DNA of 64,000 bases from an uncultured Anaeroplasmataceae bacterium (lineage in GTDB: Bacteria; Bacillota_I; Bacilli_A; Acholeplasmatales; Anaeroplasmataceae): assembly GCA_944325695.1 (NCBI GenBank), contig CALVBA010000002.1, forward strand, positions 1 through 64,000, read 5' to 3'. A model generated the notes under the pieces. It ran no database searches, was not told where the DNA came from, and saw only the letters and a program-made list of their open reading frames with translations. Shown piece after piece: positions 48,543 through 57,185 of this stretch. Position 1 is the first letter of the stretch. Each line of letters begins with the position of its first letter. Made by a program: the position numbers and the translations under genes.

Positions 48543-48588
48543 TGATAGACAGAAAGAGACTTTTAAAAATCTCTTTCTTGCTCTATCA
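48543..48588 (-). repeat. Long intercistronic hairpin after binding lipoprotein 1
   Basis: The outer stem TGATAGA/TCTATCA and inner AGAAAGAGA/TCTCTTTCT form a 46-nt hairpin between two genes of one operon, with no T tract. Such structures often protect the upstream mRNA end or lower downstream expression. Confidence 0.6.
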
Positions 48589-48593
48589 GATTT

Positions 48594-50678
48594 TTATAAT
48601 TCTCCGTTATATCCCATGCGGTAATATTTAACGAAAACATCATAGAATTTTTGTGATTGTGAATTTAATTCTTCTTTTGTCTTAACATCGTTATTTCCAA
48701 ATCCTTTTGTTACAGCATTAATAAATACTGCTTTAGATGTATCATAGAAGTCCATATATGTTTTACAATCTTTATTAATAATATTTGTAAATTCTGATGG
48801 AATTGAAATAATAGATGGAGCTAATTTATAGAATCCAGTACCTTTGTTGCTAGCCCATTTGAATGTTCCAGCTAAGTAAGCATTATTTAAATTATCGATA
48901 CCTTTTTGTCCAGATGTTGATAATACTTGGTATTCTAATGCCATTGGACGAATATGTCCTACTGGTAATCCACATCCAACATAATCACGCATCCAGTTAG
49001 ACCAGTTACCTGCTTCTTTGATAGCATTTAATGAATAATCACTTAAACGGTAGTGTTCTTCACCTTTATAGATGAATTTTTCTCCACGCCATTCTTCTGG
49101 TCCATAGTTAATTAATAAGTTTCCTTCTTCACTATAGAAGTAATCCATTACAGTTAAAGCACGAACTAATAATTCTGGATCGCTTTCAACACCTTTTGGA
49201 ATACACCAACCGTCAGATTTTAATGAACGAATTGATTCAGAGAATTGGAACATGAATGTTGAATCATCACCATCATTCCAGTTAACCATTGGTGGTAATA
49301 CTGCAGTATATTCTTTAGTTTTTGAAGTTGATACAGTTGATTGGTCGAAAACTGTACTTGATTGGTTGTAGTCATATCCAATGAAGTGAGTACCAGCATT
49401 AACTCCTTGTTGACGCCATTTTGATGAACCGTCATCAACGTTTTTAACGATTAATCCTTCATTATATAATTGATTTAATAAATCTAAAGCATCATTGATG
49501 TTTGAACCAATAACATTTCCATTTTCATCAAATTTATCTCCACGAGCATCTTGAAGATTTCCATTTGCATCGAAGTAGATATATCCTAAACGAGATTCTA
49601 ATCCACGGAATCCCCAAATTTGAGCAAAACGTAATATGTCTGGTAAACGGTTTGATTTACCTTCACGAGATGCCATAATAACCATTTCTTCTGGTTTAAC
49701 ATTAGCTAAAGATTGGCTATTAGCACGGATAACACGCATTAATGCGATTAATTCATTAGCGTCATATGAAGCATCTACTCCAATGAATACATCTGAATAA
49801 TTTGTATATCCACAACCAGCATAAACTGTTTCAATATATGAAACAAATTGATCTGCTAATTCTTTACCTGTTGCCCCTTCAGGTCTTGAAAGTAATGCAT
49901 TTTGCGCATCAATAATATTTTGTCCATTGTTAAATGCGCTATATTTTTTAGTGATTTTTGTAGCAGTTGGCTCACCATTAACAATTCTTGCGATGTTCAT
50001 TTCTACATCTTTAGCTGTATCTTGAGCTTGCCATGCATTGTAATGTACTGTAATATCAGATTTTGCTGCATCATTTGCAACTTTATCGTCTAATACTTTT
50101 TTAACGAAATCGTTGTTCATTAAGAACATTCTTTCTAATTCGTTTTCTCCATCGAAATAAGGAGTTGTATAGATTCCACCATTTGAACCTCTTAACATTT
50201 GTTCATAAGCTGGATTTTCTTCTAACCATTTTTTAAAGTTAGGCATATAGTCTAAATATTGTGATAAATCAACTAAATTACCTGCTTCACCAGTTTCATA
50301 GATTTTTGAAACTGAACTGTTAATTAAAGCAATTTGTGTACCGTTAGCTTTGAAATCGCGTTGTTTAGCAGCTTCAAATTTTTCAGCAGCACTTTGTGAT
50401 CCAGTTTCAGTAACATCATTAATAGTGATATTTAAATCTTCTTCTAATTGTTGATAAACTGGTAATAAATCACCTTTTACATATGTTTTTCCATCTGGTC
50501 CTGTAAAAGAGTTTTGTGTACTTGTCATAGTTTGGTTTTTATAACATAGCGAAATAGCCATTGTTACGTTTTTAGATGGATCGTTTGGTTGTAATGATCC
50601 AGTATTGTCTTTTTCACATCCTGCTAAAGACACTGCAGCAAGTCCTAATGCCGCAGCTGAAAGAATTTTCTTTTTCAT
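48594..50678 (-). CDS. Sugar-binding lipoprotein 1 of the pectin ABC transporter
   Basis: A 694-residue extracellular solute-binding protein. Lipobox LAGC (Cys21). Binding-protein features include YMPNFKKWLEENPAY, FRGLESRLGYIYFDANGNLQDARGD, and GWCIPKGVESDPELLVRAL near the end. Sequence is close (over half identical by eye) to the protein at 53262-55352. Proteins of this size are longer than most CUT1 binding proteins (about 450), close to the large LplA/YtcQ kind. It follows the two permease genes in the operon, and is probably the substrate receptor for rhamnogalacturonan or galacturonan oligosaccharides (inferred from neighbours). Confidence 0.9.
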   Translation of the reverse strand: MKKKILSAAALGLAAVSLAGCEKDNTGSLQPNDPSKNVTMAISLCYKNQTMTSTQNSFTGPDGKTYVKGDLLPVYQQLEEDLNITINDVTETGSQSAAEKFEAAKQRDFKANGTQIALINSSVSKIYETGEAGNLVDLSQYLDYMPNFKKWLEENPAYEQMLRGSNGGIYTTPYFDGENELERMFLMNNDFVKKVLDDKVANDAAKSDITVHYNAWQAQDTAKDVEMNIARIVNGEPTATKITKKYSAFNNGQNIIDAQNALLSRPEGATGKELADQFVSYIETVYAGCGYTNYSDVFIGVDASYDANELIALMRVIRANSQSLANVKPEEMVIMASREGKSNRLPDILRFAQIWGFRGLESRLGYIYFDANGNLQDARGDKFDENGNVIGSNINDALDLLNQLYNEGLIVKNVDDGSSKWRQQGVNAGTHFIGYDYNQSSTVFDQSTVSTSKTKEYTAVLPPMVNWNDGDDSTFMFQFSESIRSLKSDGWCIPKGVESDPELLVRALTVMDYFYSEEGNLLINYGPEEWRGEKFIYKGEEHYRLSDYSLNAIKEAGNWSNWMRDYVGCGLPVGHIRPMALEYQVLSTSGQKGIDNLNNAYLAGTFKWASNKGTGFYKLAPSIISIPSEFTNIINKDCKTYMDFYDTSKAVFINAVTKGFGNNDVKTKEELNSQSQKFYDVFVKYYRMGYNGEL

Positions 50679-50763
50679 TTTTTAATTCTCCATTCATTTT
50701 TTTAATAAATAATTTTTTCTTTGATAATGTTTTCTTTAAATCATTTGATATATTGATGAAAAA

Positions 50764-51624
50764 CTATTCTTTAACTCCACCAACGTTAACTCCCTTAGAG
50801 AAGAATCTTGATAAATAAGGGTAAACGCATAGGATAGGAATAATTGAACATACAATTAAAGCATACATATAACCTGATTCAGTATATCCTACTGCAACAG
50901 GGTTAAAGTCTTCTCCGAAACGGATTGGAACGTTTTTAATATAAACCATTAATGGCTTATCCATATCACTTTTTAATAGCCAGTTTGCCCAGAAATATCC
51001 ATTCCAACGGCTGATTGCATAGAATAATGTAACTGTTGCAATTGAAGCAGTTGACATTGGCATATAAACTTTTGTTAATACTTGGAATTCGTTAGCTCCG
51101 TCAATAATAGCTGCTTCTTCAATTTCTGAAGGAACACCACTAAAAGCATTACGTAATAAGATAATGTTAAATACGTTTAGCCCTAAACCGAAGATAATTC
51201 CCCATCTACTATCAATTCCTAAATCAATGTAGTTTAAATATTCAGGTACTAATCCTGCTTTGAACCACATTGTTAAAACTAATAAGAAGTTGAAAGTTCT
51301 ACGATATAATAATTTTGTTTTTGATAAAGCATATGCTCCTGTAATTGAGATGAACATTGATACAATTGTTCCGAAGAATGTATAGAAAATTGTATTACAA
51401 TATGCAATCCAGAATGAGCTTTCTTTAAGAGCTACTTTATACACCATAAAATTATTGAAATTTTTCGGTAATAATACAACTGATCCATTTGACATTGCCG
51501 TTACGTCAGATAATGAATATGATAAGATATAAATTAAAGGATACAATGTTGCAAGGGCGAATAAGGTAACAATTATATATGAAATTAATCTAAATACTAC
51601 TTCTGATACGTCTAATCTCTTCAT
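50764..51624 (-). CDS. CUT1 ABC transporter permease, LplC/YtcP type
   Basis: A 286-residue inner membrane protein with six helices. The ATPase-coupling EAA loop is EEAAIIDGANEFQVLTKVYM. Its partner is the preceding permease. The first residues are cytosolic (MKRLDVSEVVFRL). A GGGAGG site lies upstream. Family members such as YtcP and YesQ import pectin-derived oligosaccharides in Bacillus. Confidence 0.93.
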   Translation of the reverse strand: MKRLDVSEVVFRLISYIIVTLFALATLYPLIYILSYSLSDVTAMSNGSVVLLPKNFNNFMVYKVALKESSFWIAYCNTIFYTFFGTIVSMFISITGAYALSKTKLLYRRTFNFLLVLTMWFKAGLVPEYLNYIDLGIDSRWGIIFGLGLNVFNIILLRNAFSGVPSEIEEAAIIDGANEFQVLTKVYMPMSTASIATVTLFYAISRWNGYFWANWLLKSDMDKPLMVYIKNVPIRFGEDFNPVAVGYTESGYMYALIVCSIIPILCVYPYLSRFFSKGVNVGGVKE

Positions 51625-51644
51625 ACTTTACTTTTTCCTCCCTC

Positions 51645-52646
51645 TTAGAATAATGATGTATCTGAAACTTGTCTACTAATAAAGTTAGATCCTAATACTA
51701 AAATCATAGCAATAATAGAGTTAAATAAGTCGGCAGATACTAACATGTTATCTGCAGGTGGAGTTTGAGTTGTTTTTAAGTTATAAATCCACGCTGATAA
51801 GATGTTTGAAGTTGCATATGATTCTTGTGAACCATTTTGTAATAAGATAACTTTTTCGTATCCAACATTTAAGATTTCCCCGATACGTAAAATTAACATG
51901 ATTGTTAATGTTGAAGCGATACCAGGTAATGTAACATATCTAATTTGTTGAATTTTGTTTGCTCCATCGATTTTTGCAGCTTCATAACTAGTAGGTGAAA
52001 TACTCATGATTGCAGCAAAGTAAACGATTGAACCATAACCAGTTCCTTCCCAAATTCCTGAGATTTGGAAAATAGCTCTAAAGTATGTTGGGTCGTATAG
52101 AATACCTTTACCATACGTAGTTGTTACACCAAGACTTTCTAATACTTTGTGTAAAACCCCTGGCCCTAATACCGCACTACCAGCAGATAGCATATAAATA
52201 ATGATTGTTGATACTACTACTGATGATAAGAACTTAGGTAAATATGTAATAATTTGTGTAATGTTACGGTATGCAGCATTTTTAATTTCACTGAAGAATA
52301 ATGCTAGTAAAATAGGCATTGGGAATGCAAAACATAATCCATACATACTTAAAACGAACGTATTTCTAAAGGCTGCCCAGAATTCACTAATCCAATCTGG
52401 ACTGAATAATAACATAAATCCTTCAATACCACGCCATGAATACGTAGCTGCACCAGCATCTTGTGATTGGAAAGCTAATAATACTCCCCACATTGCTTTG
52501 TAGCGGAATAGAAATAAGAATACTAGTAGTGGAACTAATAATAAATATAAGCGCCAATCTTTAAGGAATTGCTTACCTTGACGACTCCACTTCGTACGCT
52601 CTAATTCTTCTACGACGTCTTCGTGTATAACTAAATCTTTTGTCAT
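51645..52646 (-). CDS. CUT1 ABC transporter permease, LplB/YteP type
   Basis: A 333-residue permease with a cytosolic head, about six membrane helices and the EAA loop YEAAKIDGANKIQQIRYVTL. It is the first gene of the operon. Its long leader carries a promoter and many hairpins. LplB/YteP are the closest known types; the precise sugar is inferred from the neighbouring enzymes. Confidence 0.93.
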   Translation of the reverse strand: MTKDLVIHEDVVEELERTKWSRQGKQFLKDWRLYLLLVPLLVFLFLFRYKAMWGVLLAFQSQDAGAATYSWRGIEGFMLLFSPDWISEFWAAFRNTFVLSMYGLCFAFPMPILLALFFSEIKNAAYRNITQIITYLPKFLSSVVVSTIIIYMLSAGSAVLGPGVLHKVLESLGVTTTYGKGILYDPTYFRAIFQISGIWEGTGYGSIVYFAAIMSISPTSYEAAKIDGANKIQQIRYVTLPGIASTLTIMLILRIGEILNVGYEKVILLQNGSQESYATSNILSAWIYNLKTTQTPPADNMLVSADLFNSIIAMILVLGSNFISRQVSDTSLF

Positions 52647-52684
52647 ACATTAATACCTCTCTCTCTAATGACTTATTTTTTAAA

Positions 52685-52958
52685 AGGAACTAGTCCTAAA
52701 TCAGCAATCCAGATACCTGGATTAAAATTAGGAATTTTGATCAATAAGATTTTAATCACAATTCCTAATTAGGCCGATTAGATATTATCGACCTTATACT
52801 TGTAAAGAGTTTAGCTATTCAGGGCATAAGTAAACTCTAATTACAACTTTTGAAAACCCTTACAATAAAATAAAAAATGAAATTATTTGCTTTCATACAA
52901 AGCAAATAACACATCCAACCCAAATGGATTTTCTGGTGATATTTATCGTAAATATCCA
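52685..52958 (-). promoter_or_regulatory. Structured leader RNA of the pectin transporter operon
   Basis: Between the promoter and the permease start (a 614-nt stretch without genes) the minus strand can form, in order: a nested hairpin (AATGGA/TCCATT around TATTTA/TAAATA, 52923-52963); a terminator-like hairpin (separate entry); then five adjacent hairpins at 52806-52838 (8 bp), 52771-52794 (8 bp with one G-U), 52726-52770 (11 bp), 52706-52723 (7 bp, 4-nt loop) and 52685-52697 (short). The G-U pair exists only in minus-strand RNA, in line with this being the transcribed strand. I match it to no known riboswitch. Confidence 0.55.
52862..52909 (-). terminator. Attenuator-like hairpin inside the leader
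   Basis: An 11-bp perfect stem TTATTTGCTTT/AAAGCAAATAA with a 5-nt loop is followed by a T-rich tail on the minus strand. It lies about 50 nt after the predicted transcript start and well before the first gene, as expected for attenuation. Confidence 0.6.
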
Positions 52959-52964
52959 TTCGAT

Positions 52965-52993
52965 ATTATAACATAACAAATGTATGTTGTAAA
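52965..52993 (-). promoter_or_regulatory. SigA-type promoter of the pectin transporter operon
   Basis: TTTACA, 17 nt, TATAAT on the minus strand, about 320 nt before the first start codon. A weak cre-like sequence TGAAAACGCTACAT lies upstream at 53022-53035. Confidence 0.75.
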
Positions 52994-53167
52994 CGAATAA
53001 ATAATATTTTTTCACTTTTTCATGTAGCGTTTTCACTTATCTTTCAAGACTTATAGTACGCAAAAACACATTTTTCTTTTTTTGTTTGTAAGAGATAGCA
53101 GGAATGAATTTGATTTTTTTGGTATATTTTTCTAATCTTTACAAACACTATTAAAAAGATATTTCAA

Positions 53168-53226
53168 TAAAAAAAGAAAACCAGCTTTTATAAGATACGC
53201 TGATGTCATCTTAAAAAGCCAGTTTT
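53168..53226 (-). terminator. Terminator of binding lipoprotein 2
   Basis: A long stem (AAAAC-GCTTTT-TAAGAT with ATCTTA-AAAAGC-GTTTT) with one 2x2 internal loop and a T-rich tail isolates this gene from the operon that follows. Confidence 0.85.
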
Positions 53227-53261
53227 ACAATTTTCATCATATTAATTTTTAAATCTAATGA

Positions 53262-55352
53262 TTATGCTAATTCACCTTTATAACCTTTACGGTAATATTG
53301 TACATAGTAATCATAGAATTTTTGTGCTTGTGAATTTAATTCTTCTTTTGTTTTAACACCGTCAGCACCAAATCCTTTTGTTACAGCAGAAATGAATACC
53401 GCTTTAGATGTGTCATAGAAGTCCATGTATGTTTTACAATTTGTTGTAATTTGATCAGTAAATTCTGCTGGGATAGAAATGATAGCTGGAGCTAATTTTT
53501 TAAATCCTTCTTCACCAGAGTTAGAAGCCCATACAAATGTTCCTGCTAAGTAAGCATTATTTAGATTTTCAATACCTTTTTTACCAGATTCTGAAAGAAT
53601 TTGATATTCTAATGCCATTGGTCGAATATGTCCAACTGGTAATGTAGCCCCTACATATTTACGCATCCAGTTAGTCCAGTTACCTTCTGCAGCGATACCA
53701 TCTAATGAGTATTGACTTAATTTAACATATTCTTGACCTTTATATGTGATTGTTCCATCGCGCCAAGCTTCAGGTCCGAAATTGATTAAGTTGTTTCCTT
53801 CTTCGCTATAGAAGTAATCCATAATTGTTAAAGAACGATATAACGCATCTTTGTCATTTTCAACTGCTTTTGGAATACACCATCCATCAGATTTCATTGA
53901 ACGAGTTGATTCAGAGAATTGATACATGAATGTTGAATCATCACCATCATTCCAGTTAACCATTGGTGGTAATACTGCAGTAAATGATTCAGTTTTAGAT
54001 TTATCTCCTAAAGTTGTTTTATCATATACTGTACTTGATTGGTTGTAGTCATATCCTACGAAATATCTACCTTCTGTAACACCAATTTGACGCCATTTTG
54101 ATGAACCATCATCAACATTTTCAACGATTAACCCTTCATTATATAGTTGGTTTAATAAATCTAAAGCATCATTAATACTTGATCCAACAACTTTTCCGTT
54201 TGAATCATATTTATCTCCACGCGCATCTTGAAGCTCACCATTAGCATCAAAGTATAAATATCCTTGACGAGATTCTAATCCACGGAATCCCCAAATTTGA
54301 GCAAAACGTAATATGTCTGGTAAACGATTTGTTTTACCTTCACGAGACGCCATTACAATCATATTTTCTGGAGTAACACCAGCTAATTCTTGACTGTTAG
54401 CACGAACAACACGCATTAAGGCAATTAATTCATTAGCATCATATGAAGCATCTACTCCAATGAATACATCTGATTTGCTTGTATATCCACAACCATCATA
54501 TACAGCATTAATATATTGTCTAAATTGATTAGCCAATTCAGCACCTGTTGCTTTACCTGCGCTAATTAATTCATTTTGTGCAGTAATGATATTTTTACCA
54601 TTTTCGAATGCACTATATTTTTTAGTAATCGATACAGCTGTTGGTTTACCATCAACTAATCTTGCAACTTTCATTTCTACATCTTTTGCAGTATCTTCTG
54701 GTTTCCATGCAGTATATTTAGCATCTTTTGCTTTATTAGTTGTACTTCCTGTAAATGTTTCTGCATCCAATATTTTTTTAACGAAATCATTGTTCATTAA
54801 GTACATTTTTTCAATTTCTTCTTCCCCATCAAAATATGGAGTTGTATAAATTTGTCCATTTGCATTTTTTAACATTTTTTCATATGCTGGGTTTTCTTCT
54901 AACCATGCTTTAAAGTTAGGCATATGATCTAAATATTGAGCTAAGTCTACTAAGTTTCCAGCTTCCCCAGCTTCATAAATCTTAGTAACACTACTATTAA
55001 TTAAATGAATTTGGTTTCCGTTTGACATAAAATTACGGCTTAAAGCAGCTTCGAATTTTTCTGCAGCAGATTTATCCCCTGATTCAGTAACGTCAACAAG
55101 ATCAATATTCATATCACTTTCTAATTGTTGGAAAACTGGTAATAATTCACCTTTTACATAAGTTTTTCCATCTGGTCCTTTAAATGAATCTTGATTGTTT
55201 GTTGGTGTTAAATTTTTGTAGCAAAGTGACATATTGATTTTTACATTTCTGCTTAAATCATCAGAAGTAGGTTGATCATTATTTTTATCGCAACCTGTTA
55301 ATGCTACCGCTGCTATCCCTAAAACAGCAGCTGAAAGAATTTTCTTTTTCAT
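53262..55352 (-). CDS. Sugar-binding lipoprotein 2 (paralogue of lipoprotein 1)
   Basis: A 696-residue solute-binding lipoprotein with lipobox LTGC (Cys21). It parallels lipoprotein 1 almost segment by segment, for example FRGLESRQGYLYFDANGELQ and VGHIRPMALEYQ. It stands alone, with its own promoter, cre-like site and terminator, upstream of the transporter operon and without permeases of its own. It probably delivers a second or overlapping oligosaccharide to the same permease pair. Confidence 0.9.
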   Translation of the reverse strand: MKKKILSAAVLGIAAVALTGCDKNNDQPTSDDLSRNVKINMSLCYKNLTPTNNQDSFKGPDGKTYVKGELLPVFQQLESDMNIDLVDVTESGDKSAAEKFEAALSRNFMSNGNQIHLINSSVTKIYEAGEAGNLVDLAQYLDHMPNFKAWLEENPAYEKMLKNANGQIYTTPYFDGEEEIEKMYLMNNDFVKKILDAETFTGSTTNKAKDAKYTAWKPEDTAKDVEMKVARLVDGKPTAVSITKKYSAFENGKNIITAQNELISAGKATGAELANQFRQYINAVYDGCGYTSKSDVFIGVDASYDANELIALMRVVRANSQELAGVTPENMIVMASREGKTNRLPDILRFAQIWGFRGLESRQGYLYFDANGELQDARGDKYDSNGKVVGSSINDALDLLNQLYNEGLIVENVDDGSSKWRQIGVTEGRYFVGYDYNQSSTVYDKTTLGDKSKTESFTAVLPPMVNWNDGDDSTFMYQFSESTRSMKSDGWCIPKAVENDKDALYRSLTIMDYFYSEEGNNLINFGPEAWRDGTITYKGQEYVKLSQYSLDGIAAEGNWTNWMRKYVGATLPVGHIRPMALEYQILSESGKKGIENLNNAYLAGTFVWASNSGEEGFKKLAPAIISIPAEFTDQITTNCKTYMDFYDTSKAVFISAVTKGFGADGVKTKEELNSQAQKFYDYYVQYYRKGYKGELA

Positions 55353-55436
55353 ACTAATATCTCCTTTTTTTCTTTTTTACTATCTATAAAATTTTAAAAC
55401 TATCATTTTTACCTTATGAAAATCCTTTCAAATAAT

Positions 55437-55464
55437 ATTATAAACGCTTTCATTTTTCGGTAAA
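55437..55464 (-). promoter_or_regulatory. Promoter of binding lipoprotein 2 with overlapping cre-like site
   Basis: TTTACC, 16 nt, TATAAT. A cre-like TGAAAGCGTTTATA (55439-55452, one mismatch to TGWAANCGNTNWCA) overlaps the -10, so CcpA binding should repress. The rest of the gap 55353-55676 holds one long hairpin (55623-55665) and nothing coding. Confidence 0.6.
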
Positions 55465-55622
55465 AAAATATTTAATAGTTATAAAAATATAGAACCTAAC
55501 TTTGTTTGAAGATTAATCATCTTCATTTTACTTTTGCTATATCTAATAAAATCTAAAATCAGAATACTTATTTAAATAATGCCGCAATACCGCTTTTAAG
55601 CAAATACAGAAGCTTTTTAAAT

Positions 55623-55665
55623 TATGACTCTAAATATGAACATCCACTTTATTCATATTTAGAAT
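55623..55665 (-). terminator. Long hairpin after the SGNH/membrane protein pair
   Basis: ATGATTCTAAATATGAA pairs with TTCATATTTAGAGTCAT, 17 bp with one G-U only on the minus strand. The T tail is poor, so it may be a weak terminator or an mRNA-end stabiliser. Confidence 0.45.
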
Positions 55666-55676
55666 CATCACATTTT

Positions 55677-56240
55677 TTAAAGATTCATCCCCGGATCTTC
55701 ATTCTGACTTTGTTTAATTAACTCATCTTTAACATCATATAACATCCCTGATAAAGCAAATTTGATAAAGATAAAATTAAATAGCATACCTAACATATTG
55801 GGAATGATAATTCCACCTAATGTAGTAAAGAAATTACCACCTAAAAATATTTCTGATATACTTCTAGTTACAACCATGGTCATTTGGGCAACAAATACAA
55901 TCGCCAAAGGATTAATTCCCTTGTATTTATTTTCATAATCTCTTCGATAACTTAAGACAATCAATCCAGCTGTAATTAAACCAAATGTTCCACATATAAC
56001 TCTAATTAAATTATCTAAACCAAATCCATCAACAACCCAAGGAACAAACATCATGATTGGTAAAACAATAAATCCAATTTTACGCCATCTTGTAACAGCA
56101 ATTACTAAAATAGCGATTGTTACAAACTGAATACAACCATTTTCGACATTTCCAAAAACAAAATCCAAGATAGCCTCTGCTACAATTCCTAAGATAATAA
56201 GTAGTGATAAATCAATAATTCGATATTTATTTAAACTCAC
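55677..56240 (-). CDS. Unknown membrane protein coupled to the acetylesterase gene
   Basis: A 187-residue protein with five to six membrane helices and a charged C-terminal tail. The overall look (short, very hydrophobic, IIDLSLLIILGIVAEAILDF at the start) resembles the substrate-binding S components of ECF transporters, but I cannot confirm that. The GTG start overlaps the acetylesterase stop (TAGTG). Confidence 0.75.
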   Translation of the reverse strand: MSLNKYRIIDLSLLIILGIVAEAILDFVFGNVENGCIQFVTIAILVIAVTRWRKIGFIVLPIMMFVPWVVDGFGLDNLIRVICGTFGLITAGLIVLSYRRDYENKYKGINPLAIVFVAQMTMVVTRSISEIFLGGNFFTTLGGIIIPNMLGMLFNFIFIKFALSGMLYDVKDELIKQSQNEDPGMNL

Positions 56241-56971
56241 TATTTAATACCTCCAAAGTTTAATTCATCATTTGTAATAGAATTATCTTCAGATTCATCC
56301 AAGTTGATGAAATACTTTTTTAGATTATCGATTTTGCTTGCTTCCTCATAGAATAATTTAGCAATTAACACAGCTCCTTCAAATCGTAAGTGCGAATTAT
56401 CTTCTTTTCCATCTGGATAATTAGAATAAATTCCTTTTGGAAAATTCATGAATAATTTAATCGATTCTTCTTCACCAATAGTATCTAGAGCTTCCATGCT
56501 TCTAGCATTTAAATCAACACAATTAATGTTTTCATTTGTTGCTAACATCTTCATCGCTTTCGGATAATCACCGTGAGTATCCTCAAGTTTTCCTGATACA
56601 AACTTTCTTCTAGCAACTGAAGTCACTAAAACTACTTGAGCTTTTTTTTCTTCACATTTTCGAACCATGTAAATCAAATTATCTAAATAATCTTTAAATG
56701 GATCTGTATAACGTGTTGGATCTTGCTTTTTCTCATCATTATGACCAAATGAAATAATCACTAAGTCATCTTCTGAAATATATTCAAGTGCTTCATCAAA
56801 TCTTTTTTCTTCTAAAAAACTTTTAGTACTTCTTCCATTCTTAGCAAAGTTTTTTATTTGGTAATTCTTTTTTACAAAAAGATTTAATGCTTGAACCCAA
56901 CCCGTCTGAGGATAAGTACGATAGTCATTAAACTGCATTATAGAATCCCCAAGTGTTATTATTTTATTCAT
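56240..56971 (-). CDS. SGNH-family acetylesterase, rhamnogalacturonan acetylesterase type (CE12)
   Basis: A 243-residue hydrolase with SGNH blocks: GDSIMQF (nucleophile Ser), FAKNGRST, the GHND block and DNSHLRFEGA (His at the end). These are close to RhgT/YesT, which remove acetyl groups from rhamnogalacturonan. No signal peptide, so it acts on imported fragments. First gene of a two-gene operon with a consensus promoter. Confidence 0.9.
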   Translation of the reverse strand: MNKIITLGDSIMQFNDYRTYPQTGWVQALNLFVKKNYQIKNFAKNGRSTKSFLEEKRFDEALEYISEDDLVIISFGHNDEKKQDPTRYTDPFKDYLDNLIYMVRKCEEKKAQVVLVTSVARRKFVSGKLEDTHGDYPKAMKMLATNENINCVDLNARSMEALDTIGEEESIKLFMNFPKGIYSNYPDGKEDNSHLRFEGAVLIAKLFYEEASKIDNLKKYFINLDESEDNSITNDELNFGGIK

Positions 56972-57010
56972 TTAAATTACCTCTTGTTGCATTCTTTTGA
57001 CTTCACTATT

Positions 57011-57039
57011 ATTCTACCACCCAGGTATTTAATAGTCAA
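57011..57039 (-). promoter_or_regulatory. SigA-type promoter of the acetylesterase operon
   Basis: TTGACT, 17 nt, TAGAAT on the minus strand, about 40 nt before the ATG. Confidence 0.75.
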
Positions 57040-57057
57040 GATTAAATTTGTACTTTT

Positions 57058-57071
57058 TGAAAACTCTTTCA
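57058..57071. promoter_or_regulatory. Cre-like site between divergent pectin genes
   Basis: TGAAAACTCTTTCA is nearly palindromic and differs from TGWAANCGNTNWCA at one central base. It lies between the acetylesterase and pectinesterase promoters and could serve both. Confidence 0.5.
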
Positions 57072-57122
57072 TAGCATCTTCACAAATCTATAGTTATTTT
57101 ATATCTTTTTTTATTTTTAATG

Positions 57123-57131
57123 TGGTATAAT
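57123..57131 (+). promoter_or_regulatory. Extended -10 promoter of the pectinesterase gene
   Basis: TGGTATAAT, with no good -35, about 55 nt before the ATG. Confidence 0.55.
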
Positions 57132-57185
57132 ATATTATATATTAATAAAAGGCTTTATTAAGCTATTTTTTTGACGGAGGGAATT

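Noticed and set aside
49220-49438. Overlapping short frames inside binding lipoproteins, GH28 and the giant repeat gene on both strands
   Set aside because: They lack ribosome binding sites and family motifs and mirror the codon pattern of the confirmed genes.
50679-50763. Terminator or promoter between the permeases and binding lipoprotein 1
   Set aside because: The gap is AT-rich but has no stem longer than about 4 bp with a T tail and no good -35/-10 pair. I treat the genes as one transcript.
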